From Alphaproteobacteria bacterium (GTDB lineage: Bacteria > Pseudomonadota > Alphaproteobacteria > Rhodospirillales > Rhodospirillaceae): 41,086 nucleotides of DNA. Position numbers and translations under genes: made by a program. The stretch spans positions 1 to 41,086 of the forward strand of contig WLXB01000016.1 of assembly GCA_012103295.1 (NCBI GenBank). Reading direction: 5' to 3'. Positions 1 to 8,400 of the stretch are shown piece after piece. Below the pieces are notes generated by a model that was given only the letters and a program-made list of their open reading frames with translations, had not been told where the DNA came from and did no database searches. Each line of letters begins with the position of its first letter. The stretch's first letter is position 1.

Positions 1-455
1 GTCAACTCAACCAGATTGATCGCCAAACCATCGGGGCCGTCGAACAACACCTCCACCGGCTGTCCGGCCGCTGCGCTGACTTCATAGCCAATCGGTTCGG
101 ACCAAAACCCAAACCCCTTAGCCTGAAGAGCCTTGGTGGTCGCACGGATATCGTCGACATAAAAATTCAGATTCCACAGGCCACGGTAAGTGCGATCACC
201 CGGCTGCGGGATGGTCACACGGTCTTCAGCGTGAAATTTAATCGCCAACACCCGACCAACCTGTGAGTCGCCGGCAGAAAACATGATTGCTTCCGCAGTC
301 GATTCCGTAGGGAGATTCCAATGAGCCTCGAAGCCTGGACCAGCCAGCACCGCCGGGTCACTCGCGTCCAAACCAACGACATCGCCATAGAATTTACGCA
401 CCTCTTCCAACGACGAGACTCCCAGAACCGCAATAGAAAGCGGACTGCCCGTCAT
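1..455 (-). CDS. VOC (glyoxalase/bleomycin-resistance fold) family protein, 3'-truncated by window edge
   Basis: The frame is open from an ATG at 453-455 to the left edge, giving at least 151 residues. The start reads MTGSPLSIAVLGVSSLEEVR and the visible end reads GYEVSAAAGQPVEVLFDGPD followed by GLAINLVEL. The beta-alpha-beta-beta-beta pattern, the phrase NLNFYVDDIRAT and the terminal DPDG-like turn are typical of vicinal-oxygen-chelate proteins, which include dioxygenases, isomerases and resistance proteins. The substrate cannot be told. Its ATG overlaps the TGA of the upstream transporter gene as ATGA, so the two are probably translationally coupled and may act on one compound. The C-terminus lies outside the window. 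Confidence 0.75.
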   Translation of the reverse strand, partial: MTGSPLSIAVLGVSSLEEVRKFYGDVVGLDASDPAVLAGPGFEAHWNLPTESTAEAIMFSAGDSQVGRVLAIKFHAEDRVTIPQPGDRTYRGLWNLNFYVDDIRATTKALQAKGFGFWSEPIGYEVSAAAGQPVEVLFDGPDGLAINLVEL

Positions 456-1723
456 TCAGAGATCTCATCAATATCAAGGCCCGACGCTTTGTTTTCCATG
501 GCCAGCGCGGCAAGGCCACCGATGAACAAGGGCGGTACCGTGGCCAAAGCGAAAGCCCACTCCCAGCCCAAAGGTTCAATAGCCCAAGCCACTAATAGGG
601 GAAAGACGATGTGCCCGACGTTTATTCCCAATGTCCCGGCTATTGCAGCGCCTGTTGCGCGCATGTGCGTGGGAAATTGCTCGGTTAGGAAGGTGCCCAT
701 GACGGCGTTTGCGCCATAGAAAAACGCCGCCATCAAACTGAACCACATCACGTCACCGGCATAGGTGGTCGGAATCCAAATCAGGCCGCACATGGCCAAC
801 GCTCCTAGCCACAGCCAAATCACGATGGTGTTGCGACGGGTAGTGACAAATTCCCCGACCAGAGAAGAACCGATATAGCCGACGATGCCAATGCCGTAGG
901 AAATACCAACCAAACGCGTCGCGGTCTCAGGACTGTACCCCCGCACCTCGTTGAAGAAGGATGGAAAATAGAATGCTGTCCCAGCGTATGCCCCACCCAT
1001 CATAAAAAAGATGGTGAAACACAAAATGGTGCGGCGGCGCATGTTGGGCGCGAACAGAGTTTTGACGCGCGCCTGCCAGGGCTCTGCCTTCTGTCCGGAG
1101 TCGACCTTAGCCTGACGTTGCTCTTCAAACCGACGACTCTCCGGCAAAAAGCGGGACAAGATGATAGCGATCGGTATAACAACCAGCGCCGGCAGAAAAA
1201 TGGCCCGCCACCCGTAGGCGGCCATGATAGGTGCTGCGATCATAGCTGCGAGGAACCAGCCAATTGGGAAACCGCATTGCAAAAAGCCGGTCACTAAACC
1301 CCGGTAGCGAGCCGGAGCTGCTTCAGATGTGTACGTGACGACAATCGGAGCGAGTCCGATAGACACCGCAAAGCCGATAGTGCGCAACACAGCCAAGGTC
1401 ATAAAGTCAGGAACCCAAAAGTGCAGCCCGACAAGGAACGCTGACATACCCAATGTGACAACAAATATGATCTTGCGACCGTATCGATCGGCGAGGATGC
1501 CCATAACCACAGCAAAGATTGATGCGAGCACGAATGAGGCTGTGAGAATCCAGCCGATATCTCCAAGGCTTTTGCCAAATTCTTGGCGAATTCCTGGGAT
1601 CGCATAGCCGAACAAAGATTGATCAAAATTCGTCAGTGTCCATCCCAGAAGACAAACGCAGAAAATCAACAACGGATAACCGCGCATTTGCGCCGCAAAA
1701 TCTTTGACGGATAACGAACTCAT
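452..1723 (-). CDS. MFS transporter
   Basis: The product is a 423-residue integral membrane protein with about twelve hydrophobic segments. The signature loop between helices 2 and 3 is GILADRYGRK (about residues 75-84), the MFS motif A. A second-half relay and PESRRF, after the sixth helix, also fit the family. The length is usual. The profile resembles metabolite:proton symporters of the aromatic acid or sialic acid type, but the substrate is not readable from sequence. The ATG at 1723 follows AAGGA at a sensible distance. The gene is divergent from the ABC importer, and its stop overlaps the start of the VOC gene. Confidence 0.85.
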   Translation of the reverse strand: MSSLSVKDFAAQMRGYPLLIFCVCLLGWTLTNFDQSLFGYAIPGIRQEFGKSLGDIGWILTASFVLASIFAVVMGILADRYGRKIIFVVTLGMSAFLVGLHFWVPDFMTLAVLRTIGFAVSIGLAPIVVTYTSEAAPARYRGLVTGFLQCGFPIGWFLAAMIAAPIMAAYGWRAIFLPALVVIPIAIILSRFLPESRRFEEQRQAKVDSGQKAEPWQARVKTLFAPNMRRRTILCFTIFFMMGGAYAGTAFYFPSFFNEVRGYSPETATRLVGISYGIGIVGYIGSSLVGEFVTTRRNTIVIWLWLGALAMCGLIWIPTTYAGDVMWFSLMAAFFYGANAVMGTFLTEQFPTHMRATGAAIAGTLGINVGHIVFPLLVAWAIEPLGWEWAFALATVPPLFIGGLAALAMENKASGLDIDEISE

Positions 1724-1878
1724 AGCCTGTCCTTAGCGGGTGAATGGGCACACGTTAGACTCCAGGTAGTCTGCGGTCGCCGCCGAAAAGACGCAAGGGC
1801 AGCACGTATACGACCGAGGACATTGCGCTGGCACCCCTTCGACCGATAGCATTCCACCGTAAGCACGAGAGGACGCTT
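1724..1878. promoter_or_regulatory. Divergent intergenic region, MFS versus ABC importer
   Basis: These 155 bases separate two outward-reading operons and must hold both promoters. I see no confident -35/-10 pair. The only dyad is short, AGACT-N6-AGTCT near 1754-1769, and could be chance. The right end carries AGAGGA at 1868-1873, five bases before the TTG start of the ATPase gene. Confidence 0.35.
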
Positions 1879-3018
1879 TTGATTACTGTACGCGGTCTCA
1901 CCGCCACCTATCGCCTTGGTCGCGATACCGTCACTGCGCTCGACGGCGTCGACCTTGATGTTGAACCAGGTCAGGTGTTTGTTCTGCTCGGTCCGTCTGG
2001 CTGCGGTAAAACCACACTGCTGCGCTGCCTGGCAGGCTTAGAAACTCCAGTCGCTGGACAGATCGAAATCGACGGCATCCCGTTGTCAGACGCTGCAACC
2101 GGACTTTTTGTGCCACCTGAAGACCGGCCACTCGCTATGGTCTTTCAGTCTTACGCCATGTGGCCTCACATGAGTGTGTTCGACAATGTGGCCTTCCCGC
2201 TCAAAGCGGGGCGACGACGATTGCCATCCAACGAAGTCGATGGTCGCGTCGATGAAGTTCTCTCACTACTGGGGATCGATCACCTTAGTGCGCGCTCGGT
2301 CACCACTCTCAGCGGCGGCCAACAGCAGCGTGTAGGTTTGGCACGTGCCATCGCGTTGAGACCGCGTGTTCTTTTGATGGATGAACCGCTGAGCAATCTC
2401 GATTTCCGATTGCAAGTCGAATTGCGCGGCCAGTTGCGGGCATTGATGCATGAACTCAACCTTACCACCGTGCACGTCACTCACAATCAAGCCGAAGCGC
2501 TGGAGATGGGAGATCGCATTGCCGTCATGGACGCGGGTCACGTGGTGCAAACCGACGATCCGGAATCCATTTACCATCGGCCTGTCGACGAGCACGTCGC
2601 GCGTTTTGTTGGTGATATGAACTTGATACCGGGATCGGTCGCGCGTTGGTCCGAGGGAACTGCTCAAGTGCAGACAGCGTCGGGCATGTTCCTCGCCATG
2701 ACCGCCGAGAATATATCTCTCCCCGAGGGCGCACGCTGTTTTCTTGGTATACGACCCGCCGATCTTGTTGTCCCCGCACCAACCGACGCACCTCCGGAAA
2801 CCTGTCTGACTGCCACGGTAACTGACCGTCGGTTCCAGGGAGATCGCATGATGTTCGGCCTCAAGGCCGGAAACGATCCGCTGGAGATTTCCACCCATCA
2901 TTCCGTTCGTTTAAGCGTCGGGTCTGAGGTGCGCGTGCATATACCGCCGGACAGCGCAATTGCCGTAAAGCCGTCACCGCAGACCAGGCCCACAGACCAG
3001 AGCGATGACGGTGACTAG
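1879..3018 (+). CDS. ABC importer ATP-binding subunit (FbpC/PotA-like)
   Basis: This 379-residue nucleotide-binding subunit powers a substrate importer. Visible motifs are Walker A GPSGCGKT (38-45), Q-loop Gln90 in VFQSYAMWPHM, signature LSGGQQQR (144-151), Walker B VLLMDEP (164-170) and the switch histidine in VTHNQAEAL (about 202). The C-terminal third is a TOBE-type domain (about 245-360), as in the CUT1/ferric/polyamine group. The start is TTG at 1879, supported by AGAGGA five bases upstream and by alignment to the usual N-terminus. The stop lies 14 bases inside the permease gene, so the genes are coupled. The substrate is undetermined. Confidence 0.92.
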   Translation: MITVRGLTATYRLGRDTVTALDGVDLDVEPGQVFVLLGPSGCGKTTLLRCLAGLETPVAGQIEIDGIPLSDAATGLFVPPEDRPLAMVFQSYAMWPHMSVFDNVAFPLKAGRRRLPSNEVDGRVDEVLSLLGIDHLSARSVTTLSGGQQQRVGLARAIALRPRVLLMDEPLSNLDFRLQVELRGQLRALMHELNLTTVHVTHNQAEALEMGDRIAVMDAGHVVQTDDPESIYHRPVDEHVARFVGDMNLIPGSVARWSEGTAQVQTASGMFLAMTAENISLPEGARCFLGIRPADLVVPAPTDAPPETCLTATVTDRRFQGDRMMFGLKAGNDPLEISTHHSVRLSVGSEVRVHIPPDSAIAVKPSPQTRPTDQSDDGD

Positions 3019-4702
3019 GCTTAATCCCCTCTCACTGATTTATGGCGGGGCACTGATTGGGTTAACCTTTATTGTCATCTCTCTTGCAGGCAATATCGTC
3101 GGCAGCCTGACCAGTGATACCCAATTCAACCGCTTTACCCTCGACGCCTACAGCCGGTTGCTGTCAGACCCGGGGCTGCCGGCAACGTTACTACGTACTC
3201 TTGCCCTTGGGTTCGGCTCTATTTCAGTGACTTTAGCCTTCGCGATTCCTTTTGCGTGGCTGCTCGCCCGTACGGATTTCAAATGGAAAACCGGGTTATT
3301 CACATTGCTTGCCGCGAAGTTAGCGATTCCGGGGTTCATCACCGCGATGGCTTACGTCTGGCTGTTCAATCCCTCCGCCGGGCTGGTCAACGCCCTTCTT
3401 GGGCAAACCAACTACACCGGCGAACCGGCCTTTGACGTTTACCAAATAAAATGGCTGTGCTTGTTGCAAGGTCTCGTACTGGTGCCGGGAGCCGCCTTCA
3501 TGCTGATCCCAGCCTTGCGCAATCTCGACGGCAGCTTGGAAGAAGCCGCGCGGGTGGCCGGTGTACCCGCATGGAAAACCTTTCGTCATATTGTCATGCC
3601 TTTGCTCGCCCCTGGCATCTTGGCCGTCGGCGTTTTCTATTTTGTTGTAGCCGTCGAGATGTTTGATTTCGTCGCGATCATTGCGCCGCCCGGCGATGTC
3701 TTGGTGCTGACCATTTATGAAGCGCTCAATACAGTCGATGGGCTGCCGGACTATGGGTTAGCTGGTGCTGCCGGTGTTTTGTTGTTCGCCCTCAGCGCCG
3801 GAGCCATATTATTTTATGTGCGGTTTCTTCGTCAGGCCAAGAAGTACGCCGTACTCGGTGGCAAGCGCCGTGACCCTGGTCTCGTACGCTTAGGCAAATG
3901 GCAGCGCGCCGCGTCGGCCCTGGTGATCCTTTGGGTGACCCTTAGTGTCGGCTTGCCTGTTGTGACATTGCTTTGGGTCGCGGTGGTGCCGTTCATCCAA
4001 CCACCGACCTTTGCGGCCCTCGATAGTGTGTCGCTCTACGGTTTTCTTGACGGTCTTGCCTATTTAAGAGAACCCCTGACCAACACGGCGATTGTCATGG
4101 CCGGCACCATCAGCATGGCGCTGACCTTCGCCATCTGTTTGACCTGGGTCGTCACCCGCAGCAGGTCAACCATCGCGCCATGGGCCGATGCACTTGTGTT
4201 CCTTGCGCCGGCGGTGCCTGCAATTGTCACGGCCACGGCTTTTCAGGTGATGGGGATCGCCGTCTATCAATGGCTTCCACTCTACGGCACCTTGTGGCTG
4301 ATCATGGCGGCCATGGGCACACGCATGCTGGCCTATTGCACACGGACCATGAATGCGGCCGCGCTGCAAATTCACCCCGAACTTGAAGAAGCCGCCTGGG
4401 TTGCCGGCCTCAGCCGCTGGCGCACCTTCACCGGTGTGTTCCTGCCCTTGATGGCACCCGCGATATTTTATGCCGCGTTGATGGTTGGCATGCTCGCCGC
4501 CCGCGACCTGACCTTGCCGCTCATTATGAACAGCGCCGGCACGCCACTGGTTTCTGTTTTGATTTTCGACCTACAAACCAATGGCGAGACCGCAAGCGCA
4601 GCGGCTGTCGCTTTGTACATGATTGTGGTGTTGGTGCTGCTCGCGCTAACCGCACGCAGACTCACCGGCATGGCCGAACCCGGCCTGGAACCGACGCGCT
4701 AG
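3005..4702 (+). CDS. ABC importer permease, two fused transmembrane domains (FbpB/ThiP-like)
   Basis: The product is a 565-residue inner-membrane protein with two homologous permease halves, each carrying an EAA loop that docks on the ATPase. The first is LEEAARVAGVPAWKTFRHIVMP (residues split here as LEEAARVAG and the following PxLAPG), near 180-200. The second is LEEAAWVAGLSRWRTF, near 462-480. Around twelve hydrophobic segments are visible, and the length matches fused FbpB-type permeases. It begins 14 bases before the end of the ATPase gene. Its TAG stop (4700-4702) forms part of the stem of a hairpin followed by a T-rich run, which may set the relative expression of the binding-protein gene downstream. 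Confidence 0.9.
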   Translation: MTVTRLNPLSLIYGGALIGLTFIVISLAGNIVGSLTSDTQFNRFTLDAYSRLLSDPGLPATLLRTLALGFGSISVTLAFAIPFAWLLARTDFKWKTGLFTLLAAKLAIPGFITAMAYVWLFNPSAGLVNALLGQTNYTGEPAFDVYQIKWLCLLQGLVLVPGAAFMLIPALRNLDGSLEEAARVAGVPAWKTFRHIVMPLLAPGILAVGVFYFVVAVEMFDFVAIIAPPGDVLVLTIYEALNTVDGLPDYGLAGAAGVLLFALSAGAILFYVRFLRQAKKYAVLGGKRRDPGLVRLGKWQRAASALVILWVTLSVGLPVVTLLWVAVVPFIQPPTFAALDSVSLYGFLDGLAYLREPLTNTAIVMAGTISMALTFAICLTWVVTRSRSTIAPWADALVFLAPAVPAIVTATAFQVMGIAVYQWLPLYGTLWLIMAAMGTRMLAYCTRTMNAAALQIHPELEEAAWVAGLSRWRTFTGVFLPLMAPAIFYAALMVGMLAARDLTLPLIMNSAGTPLVSVLIFDLQTNGETASAAAVALYMIVVLVLLALTARRLTGMAEPGLEPTR

Positions 4703-4720
4703 CCGAGGCGGCTATCTTTT
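4700..4720 (+). terminator. Short hairpin with T-rich tail between permease and binding-protein genes
   Basis: The sequence is TAGCCG-AGG-CGGCTA followed by TCTTTT: a perfect 6-bp stem with a 3-base loop. The permease stop codon TAG is the first three bases of the stem. It could be a weak or leaky terminator that attenuates the operon before the binding-protein gene. The T run is interrupted, so efficiency is uncertain. Confidence 0.45.
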
Positions 4721-4734
4721 CATACAGTCGCGGT

Positions 4735-5757
4735 ATGAGACTTCTTTTCGTCATATCCCTAATCGCTTTGGTCCCGCTTGGACAAGCGGTCGCCCAGAGT
4801 TCAGATTTACCCGAGAGCGTCCGTGCGCTTATTCCATTGGCGGAAGAAGAAGGCGCGCTGCATGTCTACGGCGCGACCCTCAATCCGCGACAGGTTCGCG
4901 CTTTTTCAAAATCTTTCAACGACCGCTACGGCACGGACATTGACCTCACCATGTCCGGTGGTCTGCATTCGGCCAAGGCCTCTGAAGTTGCGATGGCCCA
5001 TCGCGCGGGTGTTCCCACCGGTATAGACGTTTTTTGGACAGGACTGATCAGCGCCATGGTCGATACCGGTGCGTTGATGGAAGTGGACTGGGCAGGACAT
5101 TATGAGGCCGACGCCAGCCTGACCATGGGCAAATGGGGTTTGCGTACCCACGACGGCCACCAAAGCATGGTCACCATTAACACCGGGCGCGTCGCGGCCG
5201 ACGACGCACCAAAAACCTACATGGACCTCCTCGATCCCAAATGGCGCGGCCGCATCGTCATCCCACGGTCGCCCTATCCATGGATTGCCATGACCTACGC
5301 GCTTGGCGAACAAGAAACTGTCGAATTGCTCTCCCGTCTCATCACAGAACAAGAACCTAAGATGCTCGCGCGCTACGCCGACATTCGCGCCCGCGTCCTC
5401 AGTGGTGAATTCCCAATCGCCTTAGGCACAGATATTTTTTCTCTTAAGAAACGCGGCGCGCCGGTTGATCACCCGGACATCGATCTGTTGGTTTTATCGT
5501 CCTCAGGCGCATTCGTATTGGCTAGTGCCGAGCATCCCGCCGCTGCAAAACTGTGGGGCTTGTGGGCGGTTTCCCCAAAAGGCCAAGCCACTTTGGAAGA
5601 GGCTCGCGGATACTCTTTGGCCGAAACCCCAGGCACGGCGCTCAACACCTATGCCACTGGCCGTCGCGTCGCACACGTTCCCTTTGACTGGCGGTTAGAG
5701 AATCACGATCGCCTGGCTGAAATTTATCTTGAGATTCTGAAGCGCGCCGGCAGTTAA
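4735..5757 (+). CDS. Periplasmic substrate-binding protein of the ABC importer
   Basis: This is a 340-residue protein with a Sec signal peptide ending near AVAQ (residues 1-21). It belongs to the family-1/FbpA-like binding proteins: EGALHVYGATLNPRQVRAF opens the first lobe, and LDPKWRGRIVIPRSPY is the characteristic hinge-proximal segment. The double tyrosine that binds iron in classical FbpA is not evident near the C-terminal half, so iron should not be assumed; sulfate, phosphonate, thiamine or sugar-acid relatives are possible. It is the third gene of the importer operon, 32 bases after the permease, and no strong ribosome-binding site precedes its ATG. Its TAA overlaps the stop of the convergent TPR gene. 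Confidence 0.85.
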   Translation: MRLLFVISLIALVPLGQAVAQSSDLPESVRALIPLAEEEGALHVYGATLNPRQVRAFSKSFNDRYGTDIDLTMSGGLHSAKASEVAMAHRAGVPTGIDVFWTGLISAMVDTGALMEVDWAGHYEADASLTMGKWGLRTHDGHQSMVTINTGRVAADDAPKTYMDLLDPKWRGRIVIPRSPYPWIAMTYALGEQETVELLSRLITEQEPKMLARYADIRARVLSGEFPIALGTDIFSLKKRGAPVDHPDIDLLVLSSSGAFVLASAEHPAAAKLWGLWAVSPKGQATLEEARGYSLAETPGTALNTYATGRRVAHVPFDWRLENHDRLAEIYLEILKRAGS

Positions 5758-7136
5758 CTCATTCCAGCGACGTCCGCCTTAATGGAAGCCAGCTGTGCGC
5801 CGGTGTCATCACCCATGGTTTTGAGCACCATCGACAGATGACGCCACGCCCGCACGTTCTTGGGCCTCAGGGCGGTACGCTCCGATAGTAGACTGCGCGC
5901 CAGTTCCCATCGTTCCGCGCGTATCGAGGCGTCGATAAGAATCTGCGCAAATAAGTCCCGCTGCGCGTTTGACCCGCCGATCAAGTTAACGTGATCACGC
6001 ACCGACTCCAGCACTTCTATGCAGTCGTCGAAATCTCTGGCCCGGTATGCCACCAAAGCGGCGCACAAATCATGACCAACGACTTGCGCAACATGGGCGT
6101 AAGTATCGTCCTCGGCATCGCTGTAGTCGTCTATCGATGCAACATAGTCCGTCGCTGCGGCACCGTCCGTGGCCCCTAAGGCCAAGGCAAAGTGGGCATC
6201 AACAAACGCCAGCAATTTGTCGTCGACCCGGCCTTTGGCTTTCTCACCTAATATGTCCCAACGGTCACCGACGTCGATGCCCTCCATATCAAGCCGGGCA
6301 AGAACAGAGATGTCGTTGGTCAGGTCGAGATACTCGTCGGATTTAGGATCAAAAATCCCATCGTCGTAGAGCGCCAAAACGTCGTCATGACGGCCCGCCT
6401 CAAACAGCATCAGCGCTTTATGCCAAGCCAAGTGATGGCGGAAGTTATTCCAATTTCCGTAGCCGCCCTTTGAATCCAACCAGGCAATACCATCAGTCTG
6501 GCGGTCTTCCATCTCGCAGACATGAGCCACCGTATGAACCGCCCATGCGTCGGCTTCGTTAAGAGTGGCGGCCGCGCGACCAAGGGATTCCGCCCGCGCA
6601 TAGTCACCGGTTTCTTCTAGCCCGAAGGCCCGCATAGATAGCATGTAGCCATAGGTGGGTAAGTCCTCACGGCCCTCCCAGGAATGCCACACCCGGCCCA
6701 CAGAGTTCCGCACGTTAATGGAATCACCCATATAGAAGTGCGAGTAATGCAACATCTTCACCGCCAGCACATCCATGGGATATTCACGGGTGCATTCTTC
6801 CCAGGCGGCTGTTGCTCCGGCGAGATCGAGTTCACACCAGGCTTCCAAAGCTTTGACATGCAACTGTTCACGCGCTGTTGCTGCCGCTGCGCCACGCTGC
6901 GCCGCCTCAAGTGCCTGCTGTGCCTTTGGCACCAAGGCGCGAACGCCCATCATGTGCATGAAGTACCCGCGCAGCACGTTGGCAAAAACCATTTCGCTAT
7001 CGAGCGAATAGGTGGTCTTGAGCAAGTCCCCGATATCGTTGCCAAAACGCAGGTACGCGACAAGAGTCCTATCAAACGCTTCGGCCGCCTCTTGACTGGC
7101 GGCCGAAACTTGCAATCCCGTGTGATCAACAATCAT
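5754..7136 (-). CDS. TPR protein of the TTC38-like family
   Basis: The product is 460 residues of mostly helical sequence with no signal peptide. The opening (AFDRTLVAYLRFGNDIGDLL), the central HTVAHVCEMEDR and GGYGNWNNFRHHLAWHKAL segments, and the C-terminal tandem helices resemble tetratricopeptide repeat protein 38 and its bacterial relatives, whose biochemical role is poorly known. It probably acts in the cytoplasm as a scaffold. It starts 12 bases after the stop of the PD40 lipoprotein gene, so the two are likely co-transcribed. The stop codon overlaps, on the opposite strand, that of the ABC binding-protein gene. Confidence 0.8.
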   Translation of the reverse strand: MIVDHTGLQVSAASQEAAEAFDRTLVAYLRFGNDIGDLLKTTYSLDSEMVFANVLRGYFMHMMGVRALVPKAQQALEAAQRGAAAATAREQLHVKALEAWCELDLAGATAAWEECTREYPMDVLAVKMLHYSHFYMGDSINVRNSVGRVWHSWEGREDLPTYGYMLSMRAFGLEETGDYARAESLGRAAATLNEADAWAVHTVAHVCEMEDRQTDGIAWLDSKGGYGNWNNFRHHLAWHKALMLFEAGRHDDVLALYDDGIFDPKSDEYLDLTNDISVLARLDMEGIDVGDRWDILGEKAKGRVDDKLLAFVDAHFALALGATDGAAATDYVASIDDYSDAEDDTYAHVAQVVGHDLCAALVAYRARDFDDCIEVLESVRDHVNLIGGSNAQRDLFAQILIDASIRAERWELARSLLSERTALRPKNVRAWRHLSMVLKTMGDDTGAQLASIKADVAGMS

Positions 7137-7148
7137 TGTGCATGCTTA

Positions 7149-8258
7149 CTAATCATCCTGCATCGCTTGGCCCCAATTGGGATCGAGGGGCACGTAATTC
7201 TCCGGCCCGATATCAAGGGACGAGATATCCATAATATGAGTACGCATGCCGCGCATAAACCCGGCTGTGGAGCGCGCCCAGGCCAGTTTTGTACCGTCCG
7301 GGGAGAGCGACGGCAACCCGTCAAAGCCTTCGTATGTGGTCATGCGGCGCGGCTCACCGCCGGCAAGGTCGCCGATATAGACATCCCAATTGTTGGGTGG
7401 ACGAATACGCACGAACACATAGTGACGGCCATCGGGTGCCGGATAAGGCGCCCAGTTCATATCGCGATCAAAGGTGTAGCGACGCCAGTCAGACCCATCG
7501 TGCTGGATGGTAAACACGGTCATCGGGGTTGGGCTGATTTCACCGTATTCGGACCGACGCCAGGCGCGGAACATGATGGTCTCATTGTCTGGCAGATAGA
7601 ACGGTGCGCCTTCCTGCCAGTCTTCAGTGAATGTCACCTGTTGTTCGTCGGACCCGTCGGGACGCATTTTCCACAGGTCCATCTGTCCGTCGATCATCCG
7701 ACCAAACACGACCCACTCGCCATTGGGTGAAACCGAAACCTCAGCTTCATAGTGCTCATTGTCGGTCAATCGAACGCGGTCATTGCCATCCAAGTCCGCG
7801 ATATAAAGTTCTGCGCCTTGCGGGTACTCGTCTTGGTCCGACCAATTGCCGTGGGGCAAGTCCATACGGTCGCGTGTCGATGTAAACACCACCCGCTGTT
7901 GGTCAGGGAAGAAGTAGGAGCAGGCGTCCTGGCCCCTATCGTTGGCGCGCCGCAAATCGGTGCCGTCGATGGCATAGGTGTAAGTCAGATTGCCGGTGGT
8001 GCCGAAGGGTGACTTCACCGCATCAGGATCGTTGGTCTGCGCAATCATGTGGAAGCTGTCTGGTGCGAAATAGGCTTCCGCCGACACGGGAATATTTGGA
8101 ATGTCGTAGTAGGGAAACGCTTCGTCGGTCATCAGCTCAGCACCCGGCGGGGCCGTCAACGCCGTACCCCCGTCTGCGCCGGAGTTCATTCCATCTGAAG
8201 CGCAACCCACCAATAGAGTCGTCGCCGCTAATAGCGATCCGATTGAACGTGATTTCAT
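7149..8258 (-). CDS. PD40/TolB-like beta-propeller lipoprotein
   Basis: The 369-residue product begins MKSRSIGSLLAATTLLVGCA, a lipoprotein signal with lipobox LVGC, so it should be anchored to a membrane through Cys19. The mature part holds repeated PD40-type blades: ELYIADLDGNDRVRLT, VSVSPNGEWVVFGR, DLWKMRPDGSDEQQVT, and near the end PSLSPDGTKLAWAR. Such propellers bind proteins or peptidoglycan-associated partners, as TolB does, but this is not TolB itself because it lacks the TolB N-terminal domain. The start at 8258 is preferred to an upstream ATG because AAAGAGGG precedes it at about seven bases and the lipobox follows correctly. It leads an operon with the TPR gene. Confidence 0.85.
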   Translation of the reverse strand: MKSRSIGSLLAATTLLVGCASDGMNSGADGGTALTAPPGAELMTDEAFPYYDIPNIPVSAEAYFAPDSFHMIAQTNDPDAVKSPFGTTGNLTYTYAIDGTDLRRANDRGQDACSYFFPDQQRVVFTSTRDRMDLPHGNWSDQDEYPQGAELYIADLDGNDRVRLTDNEHYEAEVSVSPNGEWVVFGRMIDGQMDLWKMRPDGSDEQQVTFTEDWQEGAPFYLPDNETIMFRAWRRSEYGEISPTPMTVFTIQHDGSDWRRYTFDRDMNWAPYPAPDGRHYVFVRIRPPNNWDVYIGDLAGGEPRRMTTYEGFDGLPSLSPDGTKLAWARSTAGFMRGMRTHIMDISSLDIGPENYVPLDPNWGQAMQDD

Positions 8259-8400
8259 GCCTAATCCCTCTTTCTTGCAAATTGTAGACCGTCGTCCAAA
8301 CGCTATGACACCTGAGCCGCCTTCCGCTGGCAAGGCCTTTAGGCGTAACATCGTGTAACGTGGTGATAATCCAACATGGGTTCAGCTAGGAATAATGAAA

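Noticed and set aside
2266-2901. A 211-codon minus-strand frame inside the ABC ATPase gene
   Set aside because: Entirely within a gene with every ATPase motif; composition is that of a shadow frame.
6684-7730. A long open frame (348 codons) on the plus strand opposite the TPR and PD40 genes
   Set aside because: It spans the gap between two well-supported genes on the other strand, its product is rich in His, Arg and Cys with no domain, and it has no ribosome site; it is a frame shadow of GC-rich coding sequence.
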